Assembly: GCF_028649475.1 (NCBI RefSeq)
Contig: NZ_JAQSIP010000007.1
Coordinates: 225,238 to 289,237 of the forward strand
Length of the DNA: 64,000 bases
DNA from: Curvibacter cyanobacteriorum
GTDB lineage: Bacteria; Pseudomonadota; Gammaproteobacteria; Burkholderiales; Burkholderiaceae_C
Reading direction: 5' to 3'
Below are positions 55,945 through 63,789 of this stretch, piece by piece. Within the stretch, counting starts at the first letter, position 1. The number at the start of each line of letters is the position of its first letter. The position numbers and the translations under genes were made by a program. The notes below the pieces were generated by a model, which had not been told where the DNA came from, ran no database searches, and worked only from the letters and a program-made list of their open reading frames with translations.

Positions 55945-57711
55945 ATGGCCATCGATTCCTCGCGCGACATCGCAGACACCCAGGCCTTGGTGATTGATGG
56001 CAACACCACGTCCCGCTCCATCCTGGTGCGCCAACTGCGCGACTACGGGGTGGGCAACGTGGTGCAATGCAGCCGCATCCAGGACGCCCGCAACCGGCTC
56101 GAACACACGGTGTTCGACTTTGTGTTGTGCGAGCAGTTTTTTGCCGAGCACCACTACTCCGGCCAGACCCTGCTGGACGACCTGCGGCGTGCCCACCTGC
56201 TGCCGTTTGCCACCGTGTTTTTCATGGTCACGGCCGAGGCGTCCTACGGCGCGGTGGCCGAGGCCGCCGAGTCCGCGCTCGACGGTTACCTGCTCAAACC
56301 CTTCACGCCCTCGACCTTGTTCGAGCGCTTGAGCCTGGCGCGCCTGCGCAAGCGCCACCTGCAGCCGATCTTTGAAGCGCTGGAGCGGCAAAAGCTCGAG
56401 CACGCCGCCGACCTCTGCCTGCAGCGCTTTCAGGCGCGCGAGCCCTATTGGCTGTACGCGGCCCGCATCGGCGCCGAGTTGTTGTTGCGCCTGGGGCGTC
56501 CGCGCGAGGCCGAGGTGCTCTACAAGGCGGTGCTGGCCGAGCGCGCCATGCCCTGGGCCCGCCTGGGCATTGCCCGGGCACAGATCGAGGCAGGCCAGTC
56601 CAGCAAGGCGATGGGTAGCCTGCAGAAGATGCTCGACGACGACCCCAGTTTTGCCGACGCTTACGACGTGCTGGGCCGGGCCCAGGTCGAAGGCGCCGAC
56701 TTCGGTGGCGCCATGGGCACCTTCCGGCGAGCGGCCGAGCTGACGCCCGAGTCGGTGGCGCGGCTGCAGAAGAGCGGCATGATGGCCTACTACACCGGCG
56801 ACCTCAAGGCCGCCAAGGTGTGGCTGGCCCGCGCCACCATCCTGGGCTTGAACTCCAAGCTGTACGACTTCCAGTCCTTGGTGCTGCTGGCGTTCTGCTA
56901 CCTGGCCGAGCGCGACCGGCGCGGCCTGGAGCGCTGCCTGGCCGACTTCGGCCGCATCGCGCACCGCCACAACGGCAGCGCCCGTGTGCGGCGTTTCAGC
57001 GAAGTGGCCCAGGTCTTGAGCCACCTCTACAGCCAGCGTTTTGACGAAGCCGTGGCCGGTGTCACCGCCTTGGCGAACGAACTGGTGCAGCCCGACTTTG
57101 ACTTTGAGGTGGCCTGCAACCTGTGCAACCTGCTGGCGGTGATCGAGGTCGCCTCGGTGCGCTTGCCCGAGGCCGAGGACTGGGTGCGCCGCATCGGCCT
57201 GCGCTTTGCCAACACGCGCGGGCTGGCCGAGCTGATTGCCAACGCCTGCCAGCTGCACCCGCCCTATGGCGATGTCGTGCGCGCCAGCCTGGCCCACATC
57301 AACAGCCTGGCCGAGGCCTCGATGGGCCGCAGCCTGGGCGGTGACGTGACCGGGGCGGTGGAGCAGTTGCTCGAAGGGGCCGACGACACCATGAACACCA
57401 AGCTGCTGGACCTGGGCCAGCAGATCCTGACCCGCAACCAGGCCCGCATCCCGCAGCACGCGGAGCTGCAGCAACAGATCGACACCCTGCGCAAGCGCTG
57501 CGGCATCGGCCCCGCGCGGGCCATGCTGGGCCAGGAAGGCGAGCGTTCGGCAGGCGGTGTGGCCCTGCGCATCCGCGACCGCGAAGCCGCCCGCGCCCGG
57601 CAACAGGAGAGCTTTGCCCAGCTGCGCGAAACCGCCCAGCAGGTCGAGCCGCCCAACGACCAGCACGACAGCGACGTGCTGGCCCAGGCGCTGCGCTTGC
57701 GGCCCACCTGA
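55945..57711 (+). CDS. Pseudo-receiver and TPR-repeat protein
   Basis: 588 residues. N-terminal receiver-like domain (about 10-130) with LVIDGNTTSRSILVRQLRDYG in place of the acidic pair (Asp-Gly instead of Asp-Asp) and FDFVLCEQFF, where the usual phospho-acceptor Asp is Glu. The distal Lys is kept (GYLLKPFTPSTLFERL). From about 145 to 470 several tetratricopeptide repeats follow (LGRPREAEVLYKAVLAERAMPWARLGIARAQIEAGQSSKAMGSLQKML). The C-terminal 100 residues are charged and helical. It cannot be phosphorylated normally and may be a constitutive scaffold. Divergent from a membrane HDOD gene. Confidence 0.87.
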   Translation: MAIDSSRDIADTQALVIDGNTTSRSILVRQLRDYGVGNVVQCSRIQDARNRLEHTVFDFVLCEQFFAEHHYSGQTLLDDLRRAHLLPFATVFFMVTAEASYGAVAEAAESALDGYLLKPFTPSTLFERLSLARLRKRHLQPIFEALERQKLEHAADLCLQRFQAREPYWLYAARIGAELLLRLGRPREAEVLYKAVLAERAMPWARLGIARAQIEAGQSSKAMGSLQKMLDDDPSFADAYDVLGRAQVEGADFGGAMGTFRRAAELTPESVARLQKSGMMAYYTGDLKAAKVWLARATILGLNSKLYDFQSLVLLAFCYLAERDRRGLERCLADFGRIAHRHNGSARVRRFSEVAQVLSHLYSQRFDEAVAGVTALANELVQPDFDFEVACNLCNLLAVIEVASVRLPEAEDWVRRIGLRFANTRGLAELIANACQLHPPYGDVVRASLAHINSLAEASMGRSLGGDVTGAVEQLLEGADDTMNTKLLDLGQQILTRNQARIPQHAELQQQIDTLRKRCGIGPARAMLGQEGERSAGGVALRIRDREAARARQQESFAQLRETAQQVEPPNDQHDSDVLAQALRLRPT

Positions 57712-57860
57712 GCCGCTCGAACGCCCCGCCGCAGGGGGGCGACTCAGTGCCTGCGTGGGCGGGCCCCGACAGCGCAGGCGCTGCGGCTGGCCCCTGACGC
57801 GGGCCCGGCCCCGCGCGCGAGGTCAGGCGTGCGAAGTTAGGCGTGCTGGCCCGACCTGAC

Positions 57861-57878
57861 CAGATCAGATCAGATCAG
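57861..57878. repeat. Short CAGAT pentanucleotide repeat
   Basis: CAGAT occurs three times in tandem and then CAGGA, in the 200-bp gap between the convergent TPR-protein and flgH-like genes. A small simple repeat, possibly variable. Nothing else is recognised in that gap. Confidence 0.5.
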
Positions 57879-57911
57879 GATCGCCAAGGGTTCGCTGCTC
57901 CGAGCCCTACC

Positions 57912-58694
57912 TCACCAGACCGACAGCGTGTTGGTCAGCACGCGTTGCAGCCAGTTGCGTTGGGCGGCTTCGGACACATCGCCCTGGCCGGCCATTTCAA
58001 GCCGCGCGTTGACCACATCGCTGGAGGCCACCACGTTGCCGGACTTCAGGTCCTTGGGGTCGACCACGCCCGAGAAGCGCAGCGTGCGCACGCCGCCGTT
58101 CAAGGCCACGCTGCGCTCGCCCGCGACCACCAGGTTGCCGTTGGGCAGCACATTGATCACGGTGGCGGCCAACTGGCCCGTGAAGCTGCTGGCGTCGGTG
58201 GTCTTGCCGGTGCCCTTGTACGAGTCGCTGCCCGAGGCCGAGGCGTCGAGGTTGAGCAGCGAACGGATGATGCCGCTGCCCACGCCCTTGACGCCCGGGC
58301 CTTTGACGGTGAGGGCGTTCTCGCGGCTGGTGTCGGTGGTCAGGGCGCTGCTGGCGTTGACGGTCTCGGAGATGTCCACCTTCAGCGTGTCGCCGATGTG
58401 GCGCGGCTTGCGGCGGTCCATGAACATCGAGGCCGAGGTCATGCCGGGCTGGAACAGCGAGCCGTTGTTGACCCGCTCCAGGTTCATCGGGGCCGGTGCG
58501 GGCAGGGCGCTCAGGGGGCCGGGCACCGTGGTGGTGGGGGCGCTGCTGCAGCCCAGCAGACCGGCGCTGGCCAGCCACAGGGCGGCGGCGCCCAGGCGCA
58601 GCTTGGCGGGCGCGGGCGATCTGCGCCGGGTGGGGGCGGCTGGGGCGTGAGCCAGGGGACGGGCAAGGGCGTGGTCAGGCTGTGGCGTGGTCAT
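57912..58694 (-). CDS. flgH: Flagellar L-ring protein FlgH-like lipoprotein
   Basis: 260 residues. After a polar 30-residue N-terminus comes a lipoprotein signal with lipobox LLGC (LASAGLLGCSSAP). The FlgH domain follows: NGSLFQPGMTSASMFMDRRKPRHIGDTLKVDISETVNASSALTTDTSR, then LNGNLVVAGERSVALNGGVRTLRFSGVVDPKDL and a C-terminal AQRNWLQRVL (quoted in part). FlgH forms the outer-membrane L-ring around the flagellar rod. Unusually there is no flgG, flgI or other flagellar gene next to it; instead it follows a lipoprotein gene and an acidic repeat-protein gene. It could be a second FlgH or a co-opted ring protein. An in-frame TTG five codons upstream is an alternative start. Confidence 0.82.
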   Translation of the reverse strand: MTTPQPDHALARPLAHAPAAPTRRRSPAPAKLRLGAAALWLASAGLLGCSSAPTTTVPGPLSALPAPAPMNLERVNNGSLFQPGMTSASMFMDRRKPRHIGDTLKVDISETVNASSALTTDTSRENALTVKGPGVKGVGSGIIRSLLNLDASASGSDSYKGTGKTTDASSFTGQLAATVINVLPNGNLVVAGERSVALNGGVRTLRFSGVVDPKDLKSGNVVASSDVVNARLEMAGQGDVSEAAQRNWLQRVLTNTLSVW

Positions 58695-58718
58695 GGCAAG
58701 TTCTTTCAAGGGCGAGGT

Positions 58719-59294
58719 TCAGTTTTCAAAGCCTGTGAGCAGGGCGGTCACCACCGGGCCCAGCTTGTCCCGGGTGGAGCCCCATTTGCCGGCGCTGAAG
58801 CTGGAGTCCACGTTGTAGTGGCTGGTCGACAGCACCTGGCCGTTGTCGCGCTGCAGCGTCAGTGAGGCGCGGTTCAAGTAAGGCTTGTGCTGGTCGCTGA
58901 AGGGCGGTGTGGCCCAGTCGATGTAGGCGCTGTAGCGCAGCCAGACGGGGCAGCGGTCGCTCCAGGCGTTGCTGCTGTAGACCCGGCTCTCGACCGAGTG
59001 GTGGCGCAACTCGGCCTGCAGCGCGGGCACCACGTCGGGCACCTGGGTTTGGGGGTTGTATTCGATGCACACCGCCTTCACGGCCGGGTGCAGGTGGTAG
59101 ATGGTGTCGCTGGCTTGGCCCTTGCTCACTTGCAGGGCCGAGCCGGTGGCCGCGCCCGCGGCCTTGGTCAGCTCCCACAGCGGCAGCGGGCTGACGATCG
59201 AGCAGCCGCTGAGGGCTGCACCCAGGCCCAGGGTGGCCAGGGCCCGCAGGGCGGTGGACGGGCGGGTGAGGGGGGCACAGGGGGGGACGGTCAT
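58719..59294 (-). CDS. Outer-membrane lipoprotein of unknown function
   Basis: 191 residues with a lipoprotein signal (RALATLGLGAALSGCSIVS; Cys at the lipobox). The mature domain has AVCIEYNPQTQVPDVVPALQAELRHH, SDRCPVWLRYSAYIDWATPP and LTLQRDNGQVLSTSHYNVDSSFSAGKWGSTRDKLGPVVTALL, which reminds me of the Sbal_3080 family of lipoproteins. Two Cys in the mature part may form a disulphide. AAGGAG precedes the ATG by eight bases. Middle gene of a three-gene run ending in flgH (24 bp later). Confidence 0.75.
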   Translation of the reverse strand: MTVPPCAPLTRPSTALRALATLGLGAALSGCSIVSPLPLWELTKAAGAATGSALQVSKGQASDTIYHLHPAVKAVCIEYNPQTQVPDVVPALQAELRHHSVESRVYSSNAWSDRCPVWLRYSAYIDWATPPFSDQHKPYLNRASLTLQRDNGQVLSTSHYNVDSSFSAGKWGSTRDKLGPVVTALLTGFEN

Positions 59295-59324
59295 GGCGAG
59301 GCTCCTTCTGGACAGCGCTGAGGG

Positions 59325-59870
59325 TCAGGCCAGTTCGCTCAGCAGTTGCTGGCCCCCCAGCACGCCCAGCGTCAGGTAGGCCGCGGTGCTGCTGGCGGCG
59401 TCGGCCACGGTGTCCACCACCGAGGCCGCGCCGTCGTAGACCGCGCTGGCGGCGTCACTGACGGTGTCACTCACCGTGTTGGCGGCCTCGCTCACGGTGT
59501 TGCCGACGCTGACCGCGGCGTCCTCGATGTCGTCGACCCACTCGCTGGCGGCGCTGCCCAGGCTGCTGATGAAGTCGCTGCCCTCGTCGACCGCGCTGCT
59601 GAACGCCGACACCGTGCTGTCCACCCCGCTGCTGAGGGCGCTGGCCGCCTCGCTGACGGTGGCGCTGACCGCGTCGTAGCTGCCTTCGGTGGCGGCGGCC
59701 AGCTTCTCCAGGCTCTCGGCGCTGAACGAGAACACGGCACTGACCGACTCGGCTGCCGCTTCGGCCACCCCGATCGCGGAGGCGACCACGGGGCCGAAGG
59801 CCTTGTTGTTGATTTCGTACGAGCCCGGCGTCTGCAGGCAGTTCAGGGTGCTCGTGTTGATGCTGCTCAT
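59325..59870 (-). CDS. Acidic amphipathic-repeat protein (phasin- or LEA-like)
   Basis: 181 residues, very rich in Ala, Ser, Val and Asp and almost without Lys/Arg. From about residue 60 a repeat of about eleven residues recurs (TVSEAANTVSD, TVSDAASAVYD, TVADAASSTAA), as in amphipathic-helix proteins such as synucleins, LEA proteins and phasins. There is no signal peptide or membrane segment, and one Cys near the N-terminus. GGAG six bases before the ATG supports the start. It leads the run with the lipoprotein gene (30 bp later) and flgH. I do not recognise a family; coating of a lipid or polymer surface is a guess from composition. Confidence 0.72.
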   Translation of the reverse strand: MSSINTSTLNCLQTPGSYEINNKAFGPVVASAIGVAEAAAESVSAVFSFSAESLEKLAAATEGSYDAVSATVSEAASALSSGVDSTVSAFSSAVDEGSDFISSLGSAASEWVDDIEDAAVSVGNTVSEAANTVSDTVSDAASAVYDGAASVVDTVADAASSTAAYLTLGVLGGQQLLSELA

Positions 59871-60434
59871 GAGTTTCTCCAGGGAGTTGAGTGGTGCCTG
59901 AATACTAGGTTTTGCCGCTTTGGTGAGGCCCTTGATAAATCGCCGGTAAATCAGTCAATTTCCCTGAAGAAAGCATGTATCAAAATACAAATAAACATTA
60001 TTTGGGTACATGCTGAATAAATTAATTCATATTTACAAAAGGTTGACCTTTTTGGGCGTCGAGGCGGTCTGAAGTCGGTTAAAGACGGGGGGGCGCAGGG
60101 CTGTTTCGGGCCGCATGGGACCGCACAGGGCCAGGTCGAACGGACGCTGGTGCGGGGCGGGCTGGACTCTGCCGGTCGAGCAGAAGGCGCTGCGGGAGCG
60201 GGCCGCGGTGGCGTCGCCGTGCCGACCCCGCTGCGTGGGCGGGGGCCAGCCGGTGGTGGTGGTGGGGTGTTGGGGGGGGCTTGCTGGGGCCGTCGCGCGG
60301 GCGCTGGCCAGATGCCCAGGCCGCCCCAGCCGACGTCCCGTCAATCCGTGAGGTATTTATCCAGGGCCCTCATGGGAGCGATTCGGCGGTCGCGCCGGTG
60401 TCGCCATGGGAGCTGCCTTTGTACCAATTTTGAA
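59871..60434. other. Non-coding region with an AT-rich island
   Basis: The gap from 59871 to 60704 (834 bp) has no supported gene. About 59930-60045 is strikingly AT-rich for this genome. It contains GCATGTA (59973-59979) inverted as TACATGC (60007-60013), the near-palindrome TGAATAAATTAATTCA around 60014-60029, and a small AAAAGG/CCTTTT hairpin (60037-60052). The right part (60060-60400) is G-rich with only spurious short frames. It probably carries the control region of the leftward repeat-protein gene. Confidence 0.5.
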
Positions 60435-60459
60435 ATTATTCAGGGTTAACCTGAATAAT
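60435..60459. promoter_or_regulatory. Perfect AT-rich inverted repeat upstream of the M13 peptidase gene
   Basis: ATTATTCAGG (60435-60444), GTTAA, CCTGAATAAT (60450-60459): perfect 10-bp arms with a 5-bp spacer in an otherwise GC-rich context. It shares TGAATAA with the AT-rich island 430 bp to the left. Candidate dimer-binding operator; the regulator is unknown. It lies about 245 bp before the peptidase start. Confidence 0.55.
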
Positions 60460-60704
60460 GATTTTGAGCCCCGTTCCACGGCTGGGCTTGGCACCTCGGC
60501 AGCCGGCCGGCGGGCCCCGGAGGGGGCACGGCCTGGCAGCCGCGCCGACCCGGCGCGTGCTGGCCCCCGGCGCGGCCTGCGCGGCGACGAACGGGCGTGA
60601 TGCGCTATCGTTGGCCCTGAATGGGGGGTTGGCGTTGGGCCGGGTTCCCCCTGGCGCGGGCCCCCTTGGGGGCTCGGGCCTTCTCAACTGACCGACTCAC
60701 TGCC

Positions 60705-62813
60705 ATGCCCTTGCGCCCCACTTTTGCTGTTGCTGCCTGGACCCTGTGTGGCCTGGCAGCCCTGGTCTGTGCCCGCCCCACGGCGGCCGCGGAGGTGATT
60801 CACCGCCCGGTCCGGCCCAGTGCCGCCGAGCCAGCGGACGGTGGCACGGCCCAGGGGCCGCTGGGCTATTCGCCCCTGCACATGGACCGCAGCGTGGACC
60901 CGCGGCAGGACTTCTACCGCTATGCCAATGGCCAGTGGTTGCGGCAGCTGCGCATCCCGGATGCCGAGCCCGAGGTGGGCGGTTTCTCGATGCTGGCCAA
61001 CCAGCTCGACGCCCAGTTGCGCCAGCTGGCGGTGCAGGCCAGTCAGGGCCACGCGCCCCAGGGCAGCCCGTCCCAGCAAGTGGGTGACTTCTACCGCGCG
61101 GCCATGAACCTGGCGCAACGCAATGAAGCCGGCTTGCAGCCGCTGCAGGGCGACCTGGCCGCGGCCTTGCGGGCCAGCAGCCCGAGCGAACTGGCGCAGC
61201 TGTCGCTGCGCTTGCAGGCCCGCACCGGCAACTCGCCCTTGCTCAGCTGGGCCACCCTGCCCGACCTGAAGGACAGCCGGCGCGTGCGGCTGAACCTGCA
61301 GCTCGGTGCCTTATCGCTGTCGAAGGACCAGTACAGCGACCCGGCCAGCCAGCCGGTGCGCGACCTGTACCTGGCCTACATCGCCCGCGTGCATCAGCAA
61401 CTCGGTGATGCCCCCGAGGTGGCGGCCGCCAAGGCCCGCACCATCCTGGCCCTGGAGACCGAACTGGCGGCGCCGCGGCTGACGCCCCTGCAGCTGTACG
61501 AGCCCGCGCGGATCTACAACCTGCTCAGCGTGGACGAGGCGCAGGCCCTGATCCCGGCCATCGACCTGCGGGCCCTGGCGGCCGCGGCCCGCCTGACCCT
61601 GCCCGAGCGGCTGCAGGTCCAGGACCTGGCCGGGCTGCGCGCCCTGCAGCAGCAGCTGGCGACGCGGCCGGCAGCCGAGGTGCAGGCGTTTTTGCACTGG
61701 TCGGTGCTGGCGCTGAACATGGACGCCCTGGGCCAGCCCTGGTGGCAGCTCAGCCAGGACTACCAGCGTCAGCGGGATGGCCTGGCGGCGCCCCCACCGC
61801 TGGAACGGCAGGTGGTGCAGGCCCTGTCGCAGCAGCTCTACCACCCGCTGTCGCAGCTGTACGTGCAGCACTTCTACACCGAGGCCACGCGGCGTGACAT
61901 CACCCGCATGGTGGGCCACATCAAGGCCGAGTTGGCGCGCCGCCTGAAGACCAACCCCTGGCTTGATGCCCCGACCCGCGCGGCGGCCTTGGCCAAGCTG
62001 GCCCAGGTCGACATCCAGGTGGGTTACCCACAGCGCTGGATCGACTTCAGTGCGGTGGCGATCCGGCCCGACGACCACCTGGGCAACCTGCAGCGCCTGG
62101 CCGCGTTTCGCTTGCAGCGCGAGGTCGACCGGCTGGGGCGCCCTGCCGACCGTGAGCGCTTTGCCGAGGTCGGGCACACCACGCCCATCTCGGTCAATGC
62201 GGCCTACGACCCGCAGCTCAATGGCATCGACATCACCGCCGCCATCTCGCAGCCGCCCTTCTTCACCCCGGGGGCCGATCCGGTGGTCAACTACTGCACC
62301 ATGGGCGCGGTGGTGGGCCATGAGCTGACCCATGGCTTTGACAGCATGGGGCGCCAGTTTGACGCCCAAGGCAATGTGCGCGACTGGTGGACGCCGCGCG
62401 CCAGCGCCGAGTTCAAGCAGCGCAACGACGTGCTGGTGGCGCAGTTCAATCGGCTCGAGTTGTTGCCCGGCCTGCACCAGAACGGCGCCCTCACGCTGGG
62501 CGAGAACACCGCTGACCTGGGGGGCCTCACCTTGGCCCATGCGGCCTTGCACCGTGCCTTGAAGGGCCGCCACCTGCCCCGGGTCGACGGCCTGAGCACC
62601 GACCAGCGCTGCTTTGTCGCCTGGTCCCAGCTGTGGATCTACAAGGCACGCGAGGAGCGCATCCGCCTGCTGGCCGCCGTCGACTACCACGCCAACAGCG
62701 CGCTGCGCGGCTGGGCCCCGTTGCTGAACCTGGGGGCGTTTCACCGCGCCTTTGGCACCCGCCCCGGTGACGCGATGTGGCGCGCGCCGGCCGACCGCGT
62801 GCGCATCTGGTGA
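60705..62813 (+). CDS. M13-family zinc metallopeptidase (neprilysin/PepO type), exported
   Basis: 702 residues with a signal peptide (about 1-31, FAVAAWTLCGLAALVCARPTAAA). The N-terminal M13 domain starts MDRSVDPRQDFYRYANGQWL. Catalytic motifs: HELTH at residues 539-543 (two zinc His and the catalytic Glu), ENTADLGGL (zinc Glu about 600, Asp about 604), and NAAYDPQLNGIDITAAISQPPFF (substrate-binding Asn-Ala-x-Tyr). The C-terminus ends AFGTRPGDAMWRAPADRVRIW, close to the usual VxxxW end. Probably a periplasmic or secreted oligopeptidase. The ATG was chosen to place the signal peptide first. Confidence 0.93.
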   Translation: MPLRPTFAVAAWTLCGLAALVCARPTAAAEVIHRPVRPSAAEPADGGTAQGPLGYSPLHMDRSVDPRQDFYRYANGQWLRQLRIPDAEPEVGGFSMLANQLDAQLRQLAVQASQGHAPQGSPSQQVGDFYRAAMNLAQRNEAGLQPLQGDLAAALRASSPSELAQLSLRLQARTGNSPLLSWATLPDLKDSRRVRLNLQLGALSLSKDQYSDPASQPVRDLYLAYIARVHQQLGDAPEVAAAKARTILALETELAAPRLTPLQLYEPARIYNLLSVDEAQALIPAIDLRALAAAARLTLPERLQVQDLAGLRALQQQLATRPAAEVQAFLHWSVLALNMDALGQPWWQLSQDYQRQRDGLAAPPPLERQVVQALSQQLYHPLSQLYVQHFYTEATRRDITRMVGHIKAELARRLKTNPWLDAPTRAAALAKLAQVDIQVGYPQRWIDFSAVAIRPDDHLGNLQRLAAFRLQREVDRLGRPADRERFAEVGHTTPISVNAAYDPQLNGIDITAAISQPPFFTPGADPVVNYCTMGAVVGHELTHGFDSMGRQFDAQGNVRDWWTPRASAEFKQRNDVLVAQFNRLELLPGLHQNGALTLGENTADLGGLTLAHAALHRALKGRHLPRVDGLSTDQRCFVAWSQLWIYKAREERIRLLAAVDYHANSALRGWAPLLNLGAFHRAFGTRPGDAMWRAPADRVRIW

Positions 62814-62999
62814 GGTGGTGCACGCGCCGGGCCGGCCGCGGGCACGCCACCCGGGTGCGCTTGGCTGGCAGCGGCCGGTGTATAACCCTAGTCCCTCAGC
62901 CCGGTCGGGGCGTCCTGTCGGACGCCAGGCCGGCCTGCACGCACCGGCGCCCTGGGGGCCGACCGGTGCGCGACAACACCAATCCAAGGAACATCAGAC

Positions 63000-63713
63000 A
63001 TGGGCGCGCAGTGGAAAGCAAAAGGCAAAGAGTTGGCGGCCAACGCCAAGGGCAAACTGTTTGGCAAGTTGGCCAAGGAAATCATGGTGGCCGCGCGCAG
63101 CGGCGCTGACCCCTCGCTGAACTCGCGCCTGCGCCTGGTGCTGGAACAGGCGCGCAAGGTCTCCATGCCCAAGGACACGCTGGAGCGGGCCATCAAGAAG
63201 GGCGCCGGCATCGGGTCCGACGCCGTCAACTTCGAGCACGTCACCTACGAAGGCTATGCGCCGCACCGCGTGGCGGTGATGGTCGAATGCCTGACCGACA
63301 ACGTCAACCGCACCGCCCCTGAAATGCGCGTGTTGTTCCGCAAGGGCCAGTTGGGCACGTCGGGCTCGGTGTCGTGGGACTTTGACCATGTGGGCCTGAT
63401 CGAGGCCGAACCGGCCGTCACCGGGGCCGATGCCGAACTCGCCGCCATCGAAGCCGGTGCGCAGGACTTCGAGGCCGCCGACGAAGACGGCAGCAGCCTG
63501 TTCATCACCGCCCCGACCGACCTGGACTTGGTCAGCCGCGCGCTGCCCAACCACGGCTTCACGGTGCTGACGGCCAAGCTGGGCTACAAGCCCAAGAACC
63601 CGATTGACCCCGCCAGCCTGAGCGCCGAGCAACTCGAAGAGGTCGAAGCCTTCCTGGCCGCCATCGACGGCAACGACGATGTGCAGCACGTCTACGTCGG
63701 GCTGGGTGGCTGA
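63000..63713 (+). CDS. YebC/PmpR-family transcriptional regulator / translation factor
   Basis: 237 residues: [33 protein letters not shown] at the N-terminus and [53 protein letters not shown] in the middle are diagnostic for the TACO1/YebC family. The first helix is shorter than in canonical YebC (MAGHSKW start), placing it in the YeeN-like subgroup. Members act as DNA-binding regulators or as helpers of ribosomes at proline stretches. Ribosome site AAGGAA about nine bases before the ATG. Not next to ruvC here. A clear terminator follows. Confidence 0.93.
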   Translation: MGAQWKAKGKELAANAKGKLFGKLAKEIMVAARSGADPSLNSRLRLVLEQARKVSMPKDTLERAIKKGAGIGSDAVNFEHVTYEGYAPHRVAVMVECLTDNVNRTAPEMRVLFRKGQLGTSGSVSWDFDHVGLIEAEPAVTGADAELAAIEAGAQDFEAADEDGSSLFITAPTDLDLVSRALPNHGFTVLTAKLGYKPKNPIDPASLSAEQLEEVEAFLAAIDGNDDVQHVYVGLGG

Positions 63714-63744
63714 GCACCAGCGCTGCGCTGCCCCCCCAATCACC

Positions 63745-63770
63745 AAGGCCCGCTACCGCGGGCCTTTTTT
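63745..63770 (+). terminator. Intrinsic terminator after the YebC-family gene
   Basis: AAGGCCCGC (63745-63753) pairs with GCGGGCCTT (63758-63766) around TACC, with six T at 63765-63770. It separates the gene from the convergent flhC. Confidence 0.85.
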
Positions 63771-63789
63771 CTGGGCGGTGGCTGGCGCC

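Noticed and set aside
60033..60344. A 103-residue minus-strand frame in the 59871-60704 gap
   Set aside because: Arg/Pro/Ala-rich with no ribosome site or motif and unlike its neighbours in codon use; typical noise in GC-rich non-coding DNA.
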